Shown here: positions 24,000-34,282 of the stretch, piece by piece
Layout of the letters: each line of letters opens with the position of its first letter
Position numbering within the stretch: the stretch's first letter is position 1
Source of the DNA: Phytoseiulus persimilis
Taxonomy: Eukaryota; Arthropoda; Arachnida; Mesostigmata; Phytoseiidae
Direction: 5' to 3'
NCBI GenBank assembly: GCA_037576195.1
Contig: CM075103.1
Location: 21,638,001-21,702,000 of the forward strand
DNA: 64,000 bases
The notes under the pieces: model-generated
The model's input: only the letters and a program-made list of their open reading frames with translations
Databases searched by the model: none
Told to the model about the DNA's origin: nothing
Made by a program: the position numbers and the translations under genes

Positions 24000-26270
24000 T
24001 ACTTTTCACTTGACCGAACGAATGTTTTTTTTCTTTCAAAAAATCGAAGAAGCAATACAAGTTTTCCCTCGAGAGCATCCTCTCTCTCAGCTGCTAGAGT
24101 CTTAGTCTGGATTTCTTCGCATTTCTGAACGAGTTCATTTGCAGGGGTTACAGTTTCGAAGTGAGGGGGCTCTATGCTCATTGATCGGCGATCTTCAGGC
24201 TACTCTCTTCATTTTCCAAGTTCCATTTTAAGTTAAACATTAGATCGTTGGTCTTCGTAAGCAGATCTTTCAGTTCAGTATCATCAGCGTCAGTGATTTC
24301 TTTTTCTGACTCTTTAATGCCTCGCAGCAGATCGTCCTGGTCCTCCCGTGCAACGTTACTTTCTTGTTTTCCAACTGTTTTGAGTGTCTTAATCAGTGTT
24401 TCCAGTCTCGGGATAAACTTTGCGGTTCGTTTTGGAGTCATTCGCTCTCGAGGTTTCGGTGTTTCAGAGCGGAGAAAGTTTCATCCTCTCGATTGGTGGT
24501 GGTAGTTCGTAAGCCAGTTGAAACCCGTTGACTTTTCTATTTTGGGTTGACGTGTCCGGCCTGTAGCGTTTTCGAAGTTGATTTGCGTGCTGGCGGGTCG
24601 TTTGATCATCGACGTCAAGGGGATGAAATGCATTGTCACGTTTCTTCACGGTAACTGGCGTCCAATATTCTTCGCTCCGCCTGTGCATCCTGACATAGAC
24701 TGGTTCGTCTTCTTTCAAAAATTTCGGTCGAGCTCTATTATGTTTGTTAGAGTCCCGCTCAGTTCTTTCCTTGTAGTTCTTCACGAAAACCGAAGAAATA
24801 GTTCTTTGGTACGAGCAAATCCAGTGTTGTTCGGAATCTGCGACCGATGAACATCTCTGCTGGGGTCTTTTCTCAAGCGCTTCTGATGGAGTGGTTCTGT
24901 AAGTCTTGTGAAACTTGGCGACTATTTCATTCGTGTTGCCTCCGTTCGTCATTTTCTCCAATGATCTTTTGAATAAATCGACCATCCGTTCAGCTCGGAC
25001 CAGTTATGGGCCTCAAGGGCGGTGAAATTTTCCACAAGGGGACCATCTCTTGTCTACTGCAGAGTCAACGGGAACGTGTGGGGACGAATAAGGAGAGCTC
25101 CGGTCCTCATCAGCAAACCGCCTATGACTTCGAATTTGTCCTTACTACATATAATCCGCTTCGTCCGTCAGTTTGTTTGTCAGTTCGACCGCACTCCTTA
25201 TAGAATATATGAGGTGATTCCAGGACCAATCTGACCATACTTTTCCAAACCTGGAGGGGTGATTCCGGGATCCATCTGACCATATTCCTTGGAGTCTCTG
25301 GAGGTTATTCCCGGGTCAAATCTGACCAAACGTTCCGTAACCTAACGAGGTGATTACGGCGTCGACCTTACCACTTTTTTCGAAGTGGAGGTAATCACGG
25401 GATCGATCCGACCATACTTTTCGTAGTCCAAGGAGGTCATTCCGGTGTCGATCTGACCATACATTCCGATGTCCATGGAGGGGATTCTTGAGTCGATCTG
25501 ACAATCCTCCTCGAAGCCATGGAGCTGATTCGCGGGTCAGTCTAACCATTCTTCACAGGCTCTATGGAAGTGATTCCAGGATCGACCTGACCATACTTTT
25601 CGGATTCTAAGGAGGTGATTGCGGAGTCTTTCTGACCATAACAACATGTAGCAATCAATCGAATGAGAACACAGTTTTAGGAATGATACTGACCAAATGA
25701 AGAGAGAGAAAAGTGCCTCGATGCCAGGGAGCGCAGTCCAACCGCGCGAAGCGCTGCCGACTCTGGTCGGCCGAAGGCCGGCTGGTCCGCCATATTTTTT
25801 TCTCCCTGAGCGTTCGTTCTTCCACCGGCTTTCTGAAAATCCCGAGTCGTTCTCGTATGTCTTTGTCGATCGCTTGCGTTGTCGCCGCCGCACTGTAATC
25901 CATCGTGGACGCTCGAACCGTGCTCGTTCTCAGATCTGTAGGCAATTCCTCGATGTTTTCGTTCTCGCTTGGCGTCTCCTCAAGTGGCGACCGACACAAC
26001 GCGTCCGCATGTGCCTTTGCCGTTCCCGCTCGGTACCTGATTTCAAAGTCGCACTCCGAAATCTGATTCCACCATCGACCCAACTGCGACGATCCGGACT
26101 GCGCTTTCAACGCCAACAGCGCGTTACAATCCGACACCACCGTGAATTTTATCCCGAACAGATAATGTCTGAACCGTCCTATGCTGCGCAAGACCGGAAA
26201 TTGCTCCAACTTGGTCGAGTGATGATTCGGCTCCGACTGTGACAACTTCCTACTGATTGCGGAAATCAAC
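24000..26270 (-). mobile_element. Ty3/Gypsy LTR retrotransposon fossil, pol part
   Basis: Fossil of the Ty3/Gypsy family on the minus strand. Recognisable parts are an RNase H region (about 26270-25900), the C-terminal part of an integrase region (about 24985-24470) and short downstream frames with charged, helical composition (about 24440-24000). A block with the 45-bp minisatellite lies between the RNase H and integrase parts, consistent with a later insertion. No LTRs were recognised. The copy is broken, with more than several breaks, and looks old. Confidence 0.7.
25213..25642 (-). repeat. 45-bp minisatellite array, diverged and inverted (locus 2)
   Basis: About ten units in reverse orientation, each like GATCTGACCATACTTTTC...GGAGGTGATTCC, phased at about 45 bases with some shorter and longer units. 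Divergence between units is high. The left side (25094-25212) carries a non-repetitive end module that includes TACATATAATCCGCTTCGTC, whose reverse complement follows the array at 60062-60101 and a relative of which lies at 62354-62425. The block sits between two parts of a Ty3/Gypsy fossil. Confidence 0.8.
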
Positions 26271-26604
26271 TTCAGTTCAGATCTTTCTGAAAATCGCGAG
26301 TGGCTCTTGCCATCCTTTCACCCGCTTGCGACACGAAGTCTACTGCATTCCTGCGAGCAGCGCATAACCTCCAAGGTTGCGTTGAAGTGGAGAATCCTAC
26401 AGAGTCCGCATCAGTGTCCTCAGATCAGCATACGATTTCGGCAGACATGGTAGGGGTGGAATCGAAATCGAGTGCGCTCTGATTTAGGACGATGGGAGGG
26501 AGGAAATCATTAGATCGTTCCACGATTCATCTCGTCACGAAGGAGAGGCGCTTCCTCCCCACGAAAAGCCTCCGGTTGGAGAAGTACTTCGATATCCGGC
26601 GATG

Positions 26605-26700
26605 GACCATTACTGGTCAGTATTTGACCCATAACTAGTGGGTGGCCCAGAACTGGTAAGTGGCCCAAAACTGGTAAGCGGCCCATAACTGGTACTTTTA
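26605..26700. repeat. Short ~18-bp tandem repeat
   Basis: About five imperfect copies of GGCCCATAACTGGTAAG-like units follow one another directly. It lies between the two Ty3/Gypsy fossils. No function is suggested. Confidence 0.65.
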
Positions 26701-26879
26701 CCCTAGTATATATTGATCAATGGTCCTGCGGAATCAGCATGGATGCTCTTCCACGGTCCTTCCGGTCGTGTCCAAGTCGTGTCCGGGGTATCCTCTGCGG
26801 GGCGTTTCCAGTGATTTCGGGATCACTACTCGATTATCAAGCATGAATATGTTATCGACGGTGCTTATATTCTCTCGTC

Positions 26880-27720
26880 CCGCCTAGAGCGGGAACAGGG
26901 GATCATCTCGCGGTATCCTCGGCCATTTGGAGTACATGTATTCCATGGTTTCATGGATGATGTAATCCCTTCTGCTTTCTTCCTTGATCTTGTCCTTGGT
27001 GACTGGGAGACATGCTATGTCTTCGTCCATGGAGGCTTGCCAATCGGTTTTGATTGACGCGATCACTTTAACCGATATTTCTACGTAGTTACCGAGTTGT
27101 TGCTCTTGGATTAGCCTAGGCAGCGCGTCTGCTTCCCCGAAATCAGTTGCTCTCCGGTACTAGATCGTGAAGTTGTGGTCCAGTAGATAACTGCCTAACG
27201 CTGTAGTCGATTGGCAGCGTGTCCTGCGATGCCGTTTCTCGGTCCGAGAATGGTTAGTAGTGGTTTATGTTCAGTGTTCAGAATGAATCAGGTGCCCAAT
27301 TTTAGAGCAGATTTCACAAGTGTGTGTTTTATGTCTGCAATCTGTCACGTGATGTTCGGGTTTGTCACATCTGGAGCGAATGTAGTCGGGTCCTGCGGGT
27401 ATCTTTGAAGATTTAGCTTCCTGGTTGTACTGTTTCTTCGGTTGGTGTTGTTTAAATTTCCTACCGTGGACTTCGTTGACGTGTCTTCGGTCTGATGGAT
27501 AGAGATCTTTCGTGACGGACTCGAAGTGGCCCAAATCATCCATGATCCGTGAAAATGTTAGATCCCTTTCTTCTTCCTATGGTCGACCTGCACGCGCCCT
27601 TGTATCGATGTCTTTGTGACTTTTGAGAGAAAGCATCAGAATGAACTGCTCCATTTAATCTAGAGACAGTTTTCCCCGTTGGGCGTCTTCCGCGGCTTAA
27701 TTTATCGGGCTTGTGAGCTC
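26880..27720 (-). mobile_element. Ty3/Gypsy LTR retrotransposon fossil (K02A2.6-like)
   Basis: Fossil on the minus strand. Parts seen are a gag-type CCHC zinc-knuckle region (about 27450-27290), the end of an RNase H region and the following pol linker (about 27290-26884), which resembles K02A2.6-like Gypsy elements. Because an RNase H part also occurs in the neighbouring fossil at 24000-26270, these are two separate copies. It is broken in several places; no LTRs were recognised. Confidence 0.65.
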
Positions 27721-27814
27721 TTTGATGCTGCGTCCCTCCCTTCTAGTATTCGAGGATCTCATTCGTCTCTTGAAAATTGTAGTTTGCGTTGAGAATATTT
27801 TCTTCAAAATCGCA

Positions 27815-29110
27815 ATTGTTTGGTTGGTTGTGGAATGTGGGATACGACGACGTACTGAGAATCAGACTACCACAAGGAGCAGAAACAATCGCATATGCGG
27901 ATGACCTGGCACTCGTGACGATTAGCAGGAAGTCCATTCAGGAGCTGGAGGGAATCACGCAGGACTCCCTCGACGCCATAGCTCGATGGATGAGGGAGAA
28001 CTCCTTGGCACTTGCCCCTGAGAAGACCGAGGCCGTCATGCTACTGGAACGAAGAAAATAACGCCTGCCGCAGATCAATGTAGAGGGACACCCCGTGACC
28101 AAATCTCGATCCGCCAGATACCTTGGAGTAGAGCTACAGTCGCAGACTACAGGAGTTGAGCACATGGAGAAAGCTGCCACTAGAGCGGCAAAAGCGGCCA
28201 CGGATATCGCTAAGTTTATCCCTCGAACGCAGGAAGCGTCAGAGACGCAGCGTCGAATCCTGGCAACGGTTGCTTGATCAATTGCACTCTATGCAGCGCC
28301 CGCATGGGCCCCCGTAGCACTCACGCTACAGAAGAATAGAGATGCCCTTGAGAGAGCGCAGAGAATAACATGCATCCGCATTGCCAGATGCTACAGAACA
28401 CCATCTACAGAGGCCTTGACGGTCCTCGCTGGAACCATTTCCTGGCCTCTGGTGGCCCTGGCGCGATCTGAAACGTACGAGCAAGCGAAAATAGGGGTTG
28501 CTGCCCATGACTCAGGGGGAGAGGAGGCCCCCTATCGGACAAAAGAGGCCATTAGAGAGGACACGCTGCGGAAGTGGCAAAACCCATGGGACAACGCGAC
28601 AACAGGACGATGGACTCATCAGTGTGTACCAAATGTCCGCGCATGGTACGACAGAACACCTAGGACAAGACAGGACGATGGTACGACAGGACACGGCCTA
28701 GATCCTCAGTGGACATGGAAACTTTCAGAAATACCTGAGGTTCGGCCGCAAGAGTCGCAGTGCGGCCAGCATTCACTGCGCCAGCGGAGCTGAGGACGAT
28801 GTGGAGCATACGGTCTTCATGCTGCAAAGCAGCACAGGTGATGCTGACTGGGGGAGAGAAATGGAGAAAGATCACCCGCCTGCTCACGTGCATTCTAAAG
28901 AAAAAAGGAGCACTCGGCCGATCGATCGCGACAGCTCAAACACAGCACCAACCATCCCCCTGATCCCAGGGTTCTTCCGACCAAACAGCATGATGGAGTA
29001 TAGGAGACTCCGAAAAAAGGAAGCGGAAGATATTCACAAGAACGATCGATAAGCAACACCTCGAGTGGCCCGGGAGTATTGTCAAAGCACGTGACCGGCA
29101 ACAGACATCG
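27815..29110 (+). mobile_element. R1-clade LINE, 5'-truncated (copy 1)
   Basis: The + strand begins inside the reverse transcriptase with LWNVGYDDVLRIRLP, then AYADDLALV; the YADD catalytic motif is at about 27894-27905. It continues through the R1-type thumb region (YLGVELQ, RRILATVA, ALYAAPAWAP) to the C-terminal GRWTHQCVPN-RAWYD block and the degenerate zinc-finger region (EHTVF). Stops at about 28059-28061 and 28275-28277 and frameshifts after about 28700 make it dead. Endonuclease and early RT are missing, as expected for 5' truncation or decay. A minisatellite array starts 150 bases past its end. Confidence 0.85.
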
Positions 29111-29261
29111 GTAAGTCCCCAGCCACTGTCGGGTGCAGATACGTGTGTTTTTTAGAGGAATCACCTCAGTATCAGAGTAGCGGACGCAGGCTATCCTGGA
29201 AATCCGATCTCTGATCTCCGAAGAGATTTTTCACACCGGATTCCTAAACAAAAAAAACTCG

Positions 29262-29572
29262 GTTGGTCCCGGAATCACGCCTCCAGGCTTTGGAAATAAT
29301 GGTCAGATTGGTCCAGGAAACATCCTCCAGACTCGAAGAAGTATGTTCAGATTGGTTCCGGAATCACTTCTCCAAACTCGGGAGAGTATGCTCAGATTGG
29401 TCTCGGAATCTACACTCCAATTTTGGAAAAGTATGGGCAGATTGATCCCGGAATCACCCCTCCAGTTTTGGAAAAGTATGGGCAGATTGATCCCGGAATC
29501 ACCCCTCCAGAGTTGGAAAGTAATGGCCAGATTGGTCTCGGAGTGACCCCTCCAGACTTCGGCGAGTGATTC
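29262..29572 (+). repeat. 45-bp minisatellite array (locus 3)
   Basis: Seven units of the CAGATTGGTCCCGGAATCAC...GGAAAGTATGG type at ~45-base spacing. Units are more alike than at 23.5 and 25.4 kb, with two nearly identical neighbours (about 29435-29520), but less uniform than at 59.6 kb. Because 45 is a multiple of three, the array produces open frames that are not genes. Confidence 0.85.
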
Positions 29573-29713
29573 GATTTGGACGCAGGTTTGGAGTGACAAC
29601 AATTTTTGAACCGAATATTCGGACGAATCTATCGATATTGGATCGAATATTTGGAACGTTCAGGTTTTCGGAATTCCCCTCGCGACATGAACCTGTTGTG
29701 AATAGGCTTTCCA

Positions 29714-31551
29714 GCGGATCCGGAACCGCGGATCCAGATTCGCAGGACCCACGAGACATTCGCGGATCCGGATCCGCAAGACCAGCGCACATTTAATCGT
29801 GAAACTCCATGAGGAAATGGTCGCAGAGCAAACACGGACAACCTGTCTTTTGTTGTGGTTATCGCCTGTTGTTCCGTAGCCCGCTGGTGTCAGCCGTACA
29901 GGGTATTTTCAAGTCGGGAATTTTCGAGCCCGATTCTGTTTCGTTTGTTTTTTAGTGTGTTTGCATCGCGCCACAGCAGCTCAGAGGCAGCTGTCAATGC
30001 TTCAACAGCTGACTGTAAGCTGGCTTTGCTCGGGAGAGGGCTCGTCCGAGATGAGATCCCATCAGTATCGCACCCGGCATATTATACTGGGGTCAGAATA
30101 TAACCTCCATTCAGCCCGAACGGGAATTCAGCATCTTGCGAATGATCCTCGGCGAAAACCGCGTGAGCCTCAAACCAAAATTGAACGATATTTCCATGCT
30201 CCGGAGAGCGTTTGAATCGGCAAGAAGGAAGCCATCAAAATCCACCGATGATCCGAGCAAGAATTTGTAGATGAGAAATTCGTAATGATAGGATACAGCC
30301 CTCTCAAGAGTTCCCTAACTCGCTTTGGGATGTACGTAGTTCATTGTATGCTTGTTCTTTCACAGTAAATTAAACAATGCGTTCATTCGGCGAGATGTCA
30401 CATGAATGCAAGAGCTCATATAGTATGTACTTGGCTTTTCCTCTCTCACTGCTCCCCCATATCAAGTTATGAAGAGAAGATGCACTGAACCACGCCTAGA
30501 GGACAGCGTGTTGCGAGTCCATTTGGTAGCAATGAGCTGGAAACAGTTTGAGTCGACCGTGAAACTTTGCGGATCCGTTCTGCAGAGATCCGCGGATCCT
30601 ACCTCGCGGGATCTCAAAATTTGCGGATCTTTGCGGATCCGGAACCGCGGATCCAGATTCGCAGAACCCACGAGACATTCGCGGATCCGGATCCGCAAGA
30701 CCAGCGCACATTTAATCGTGAAACTCCATGAGGAAATGGTCGCAGAGCAAACACGGAAAACCTGTCTTTTGTTGTGGTTATCGCCTGTGGTTCCGTAGCC
30801 CGCTGGTGTCAGCCGTACAGGGTATTTTCAAGTCGGGAATTTTCGAGCCCGATTCTGTTTCGTTTGTTTTTTAGTGTGTTTGCATCGCGCCACAGTAGCT
30901 CAGAGGCAGCTGTCAATGCTCCAACAGCTGACTGTAAGCTGGCTTTGCTCGGGAGAGGGCTCGTCCGAGATGAGATCCCATCAGTATCGCACCCGGCATA
31001 TTATACTGGGGTCAGAATATGACCTCCATTCAGCCCGAACGGGAATTCAGCATCTTGCGAATGATCTTCGGCGAAAACCGCGTGAGCCTCAAACCAAAAT
31101 TGAACGATATTTCCATGCTCCGGAGAGCGTTTGAATCGGCAAGAAGGAAGCCATCAAAATCCACCGATGATCCGAGCAAGAATTTGTAGATGAGAAATTC
31201 GTAATGATAGGATACAGCCCTCTCAAGAGTTCCCTAACTCGCTTTGGGATGTACGTAGTTTATTGTATGCCTGTTCGTTCACAGTAAATTAAACAATGCG
31301 TTCATTCGGCGAGATGTCACATGAATGCAAGAGCTCATATAGTATGTACTTGGCTTTTCCTCTCTCACTGCTCCCCCATATAAAGTCACGAAGAGAAGAT
31401 GCACTGAACCACGCCTAGAGGACAGCGTGTTGCGAGTCCATTGGGTAGCAATGAGCTGGAAACAGTTTGAGTCGACCGTGAAACGTTGCGAATCCGTTCT
31501 GCAGAGATCCGCGGATCCTACCTCGCGGGATCTCAAAATTTGCGGATCTTT
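29714..31551. repeat. 919-bp tandem duplication, two copies
   Basis: Copy 1 (29714-30632) and copy 2 (30633-31551) are direct repeats with a constant offset of 919 bases and only scattered base differences by eye, so the duplication is young. The junctions lie in a cluster of GGATCC-containing palindromes such as GCGGATCCGGATCCGC. No coding domain is recognisable; equivalent 82- and 86-codon frames in both copies are by-products. The palindrome cluster may be a transposon end used for unequal exchange. Confidence 0.9.
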
Positions 31552-31687
31552 GGAAGGCCTAGTTGCGAAAAAGCATCTGCGCATTTTCCGATAAGTCGTG
31601 TGACTTCATTAATGCTTCGCGGTCCTCTTACCGATCCGCATGCATTCGGCCCAAGAGCGGAGCGGCACTTCTGAAATTCCCCTTGTC

Positions 31688-33717
31688 GGCCCCGCTCTAA
31701 GGTTATCGGGTGCGTGCGAAAGTTCTGAGCGCTAAACTTTGAAAGCTCATAACTCCGATCCCAGAAGTCGCAGAAAGATTGTAACATTCTCAAAATACGC
31801 GGGAGTCAGTCAGCTCTCAGATGCTGTTTCGTTCTGATTTAACAATCGGCCTGCCAACAACGACGGTTTCACTGAAAAAAATGGGTCTCCTCCAAGATGG
31901 CTCCATCAACCCCCAAAAACGAGCCAGTTTGAGATACTGCATAGCACATCTCACAGCCGGGTTCAAGCTTTCGAAAACATGTCATATGATCCAATTCCAG
32001 GCTTCCCAAGAGTTCCAAGGGAAAATCGCGCCGGTGTCAGCCATGGGACAGCTCAGCCAGCGAAACTGGAGTCTGTGATTCCGGCTCGCAATTCGAAGCC
32101 AGGGTGGAGAGCCAAAAATTGTATCAGATGACATGTTTTCGGAGCTTTGAGCCCGGCGATGAGATGTGCCATTCGGCATCTCAAACTGGCTCTTCTTCAG
32201 GTGAAGAGGAAGCACTTTTTGAGAAGACCCATAATTTTCCTATTCACTAAACATAGCTCGAGAGGGCTAAAAACCGAAAATCCGGAGACCGATAACTCCG
32301 CTCGGCAGCGGTCGAATCGCTCAACTTCTTCTTTGAAAGCTTAATTTTCGACGAACGTTATGATTCCGAAGAGAAAACAGAGGTCGTAATCTTTGTTCCA
32401 CCGGAATCGTGAAATCGCAAAAATTCTCGATTTTCGACCCTGTCAGTAAAACCATCGGTGTTGGCAGGCCGTTTGTTGGATCAGAACGAAATCGGAAAGC
32501 GTATTTTGAGTGTTTTGTCATCTCTCTGCGACTCCTGGGAGCGGAGTTATGCGCTGCCAAAGTTTAGCGCTCAGAACTTTTGCACGCACCCAATACCTCC
32601 TCATGCTTTTTCGGCCTCGAAACGGGTGAGAATCGGAAGTAAGATAATCGATACATTCCCGCCTGTATGCGTCACGTCGAATAACGTCATTTGGAGAAAA
32701 AGAGTTCCGATTTAGTATTCACCTGGAAAACGGAACGGATGATATGACGTGGATCCAAAGTACAAGAGCTTCATTGATGGATTCAGTGAATACAGTGTTA
32801 ATACTCAGGGAACCTATGTGAAGTCGACATCTCAGATTACGGTTCCACATAGCCCCGTGGGTTGTCTTGACTTACATCGGATGCTACGATTCTCGCTCGG
32901 CTAACTCCACTTGAGTTTCCGACTTTCTTTCCGCTGATGTCTCGTTCGGACCTGGTGTGAGCACGTCTTCAGCAAGGTCGTCAATCGTCTGCCTTCCCCC
33001 AGATGCGTGCTCTACGTGGATTCTTGGGGCGGTCTTACAGATTCCCAGTTGTATGACCTTCCTCTCAAAGAAATCATGCTCAAGATCTTCCTTAAGGGCG
33101 CAACGAGTCTGATCCAGCCCCTGGATATCTACGGCTTCATGCAGTGGAAGTACATCGCCAAACGATTGACGGCACGATGCACCTACTAGGAATACCGCGT
33201 GGATCGGCGAAACGACGTTTCGAAACTGCATTCCCTGATCTACAACCAGTTTCGGCACCCTACCTTCCGACGGATGTGGCTCTGCGGCTGTCATGGAGCG
33301 GGCTTCCTGGTTCCAATTATTACCATCCCCAAGCCTATCGGAGAAGCTACTCTCGTTTGCTGAACCATGTTCAAGTTCCGAATGCTCAATCTTCCCGTTT
33401 ATCAAATGCGTTTATTGTGAGCGGGTCCTCTGTGTTAAATGTTTCTCCGCGGATTAGATTCTAGGATCAGAAGACTTTGGTTGACCTGGAACTCTCACTG
33501 AATCCATCCATAATGCTACTTCCGCTCCACCCGCACTCATATCATCCGTTCCGTTTTCAAGGCTGTAACTAGGTGAATACTAAATCAGCACTCTCTTTCT
33601 CGAAATGACGTTTCCCGACGTGACGCATACGGTCGGGAATGTATCGATTATCTCACTTTAGATTCTCACCCACTTCGAGACCGGAGAAGCATGACAATGT
33701 AATTTTAGAGCGGGGCC
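31688..33717. mobile_element. Foldback (long inverted repeat) element, split by a DDE transposon
   Basis: The left arm starts GGCCCCGCTCTAAGGTTATC and runs to about 32020; the right arm runs from about 32110 to 32595 and finishes at 33702-33717 as TTTTAGAGCGGGGCC. Arms pair over some 330 or more bases, for example GCTAAACTTTG with CAAAGTTTAGC. Without the inserted transposon the element is about 924 bp. It carries no coding capacity and looks like a MITE or foldback element of unassigned superfamily. No target duplication was recognised. Confidence 0.8.
32596..33699 (+). mobile_element. Tc1/mariner-pogo-like DNA transposon with ~150-200-bp inverted ends
   Basis: The left end (32596-32745 or further) and the reverse complement of the right end (about 33537-33699) align closely, sharing GGGTGAGAATC, GATAATCGATACATTCCCG and TTTAGTATTCACCT. 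TA dinucleotides flank it at 32594-32595 and 33700-33701, and removing the element plus one TA rejoins the foldback arm in line with its partner arm. Inside, + strand 33007-33186 encodes LYVDSWGGLTD and IQPLDIYGFMQWKYIAKRL, DDE-type blocks with two acidic catalytic positions. The remaining coding region is too short for a full transposase, so it is a deleted non-autonomous copy. Confidence 0.85.
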
Positions 33718-33883
33718 AAGGGATGCTATGCTAATGATGCTTTTACGATTTCCATCTTCATTTTTTGAGGCCCCATGGCCGTATGGGAACAAGTCCCATT
33801 CGCCTCTATGCTACCCCCGAGGCACCTCACATACCCGTTTATGTATCATCAAAATCGGTGTGGGACAGTTATTGCACAATCCT

Positions 33884-33966
33884 GGTCAGATTGGTCCCGG
33901 AATCACCCCGCCAGACTTGGAAGAGTATGGTCAGATTGGTCCCGGAATCGCTTCGAGAAATCGATG
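33884..33966 (+). repeat. 45-bp minisatellite, two units (locus 4)
   Basis: Two consecutive units reading CAGATTGGTCCCGGAATC with 45-base spacing, followed by unique sequence. Smallest multi-unit locus of the family. Confidence 0.8.
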
Positions 33967-34282
33967 GTCGGCTATGGAACCCCTGTTGGACGACATTCCA
34001 TAAGCTCCCACGAAGTCGCTCAGGGGGTCGGTGGGTGATTGGAGTTTGAGAATCACTGATGCAGAGCATCGATGAGCGCCCCAAATGCTTGTTCATCCAG
34101 CCCAGGACGAAACTTCGAGAAGGGAAAACACGTTCTGTGAATCTCCGCAGTCTACCAGAAGGGCCAGAATATCTGCGCGTCCTTCACAGTCACCTTCTCT
34201 CTTTCAAACCCTCCACACACCGACGCACATTCCGCTGACGGCGCTAGCTTTCATTATCTCTCCTTTGGATCATACCATTTGC

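Noticed and set aside
29855-31134. Matching 82- and 86-codon frames repeated at 919-bp spacing as duplicated small genes
   Set aside because: They follow simply from the DNA duplication; no domain, signal or splice evidence.
32884-33405. 173-codon minus-strand frame
   Set aside because: Antisense to the DDE transposase fragment inside the TA-flanked transposon.
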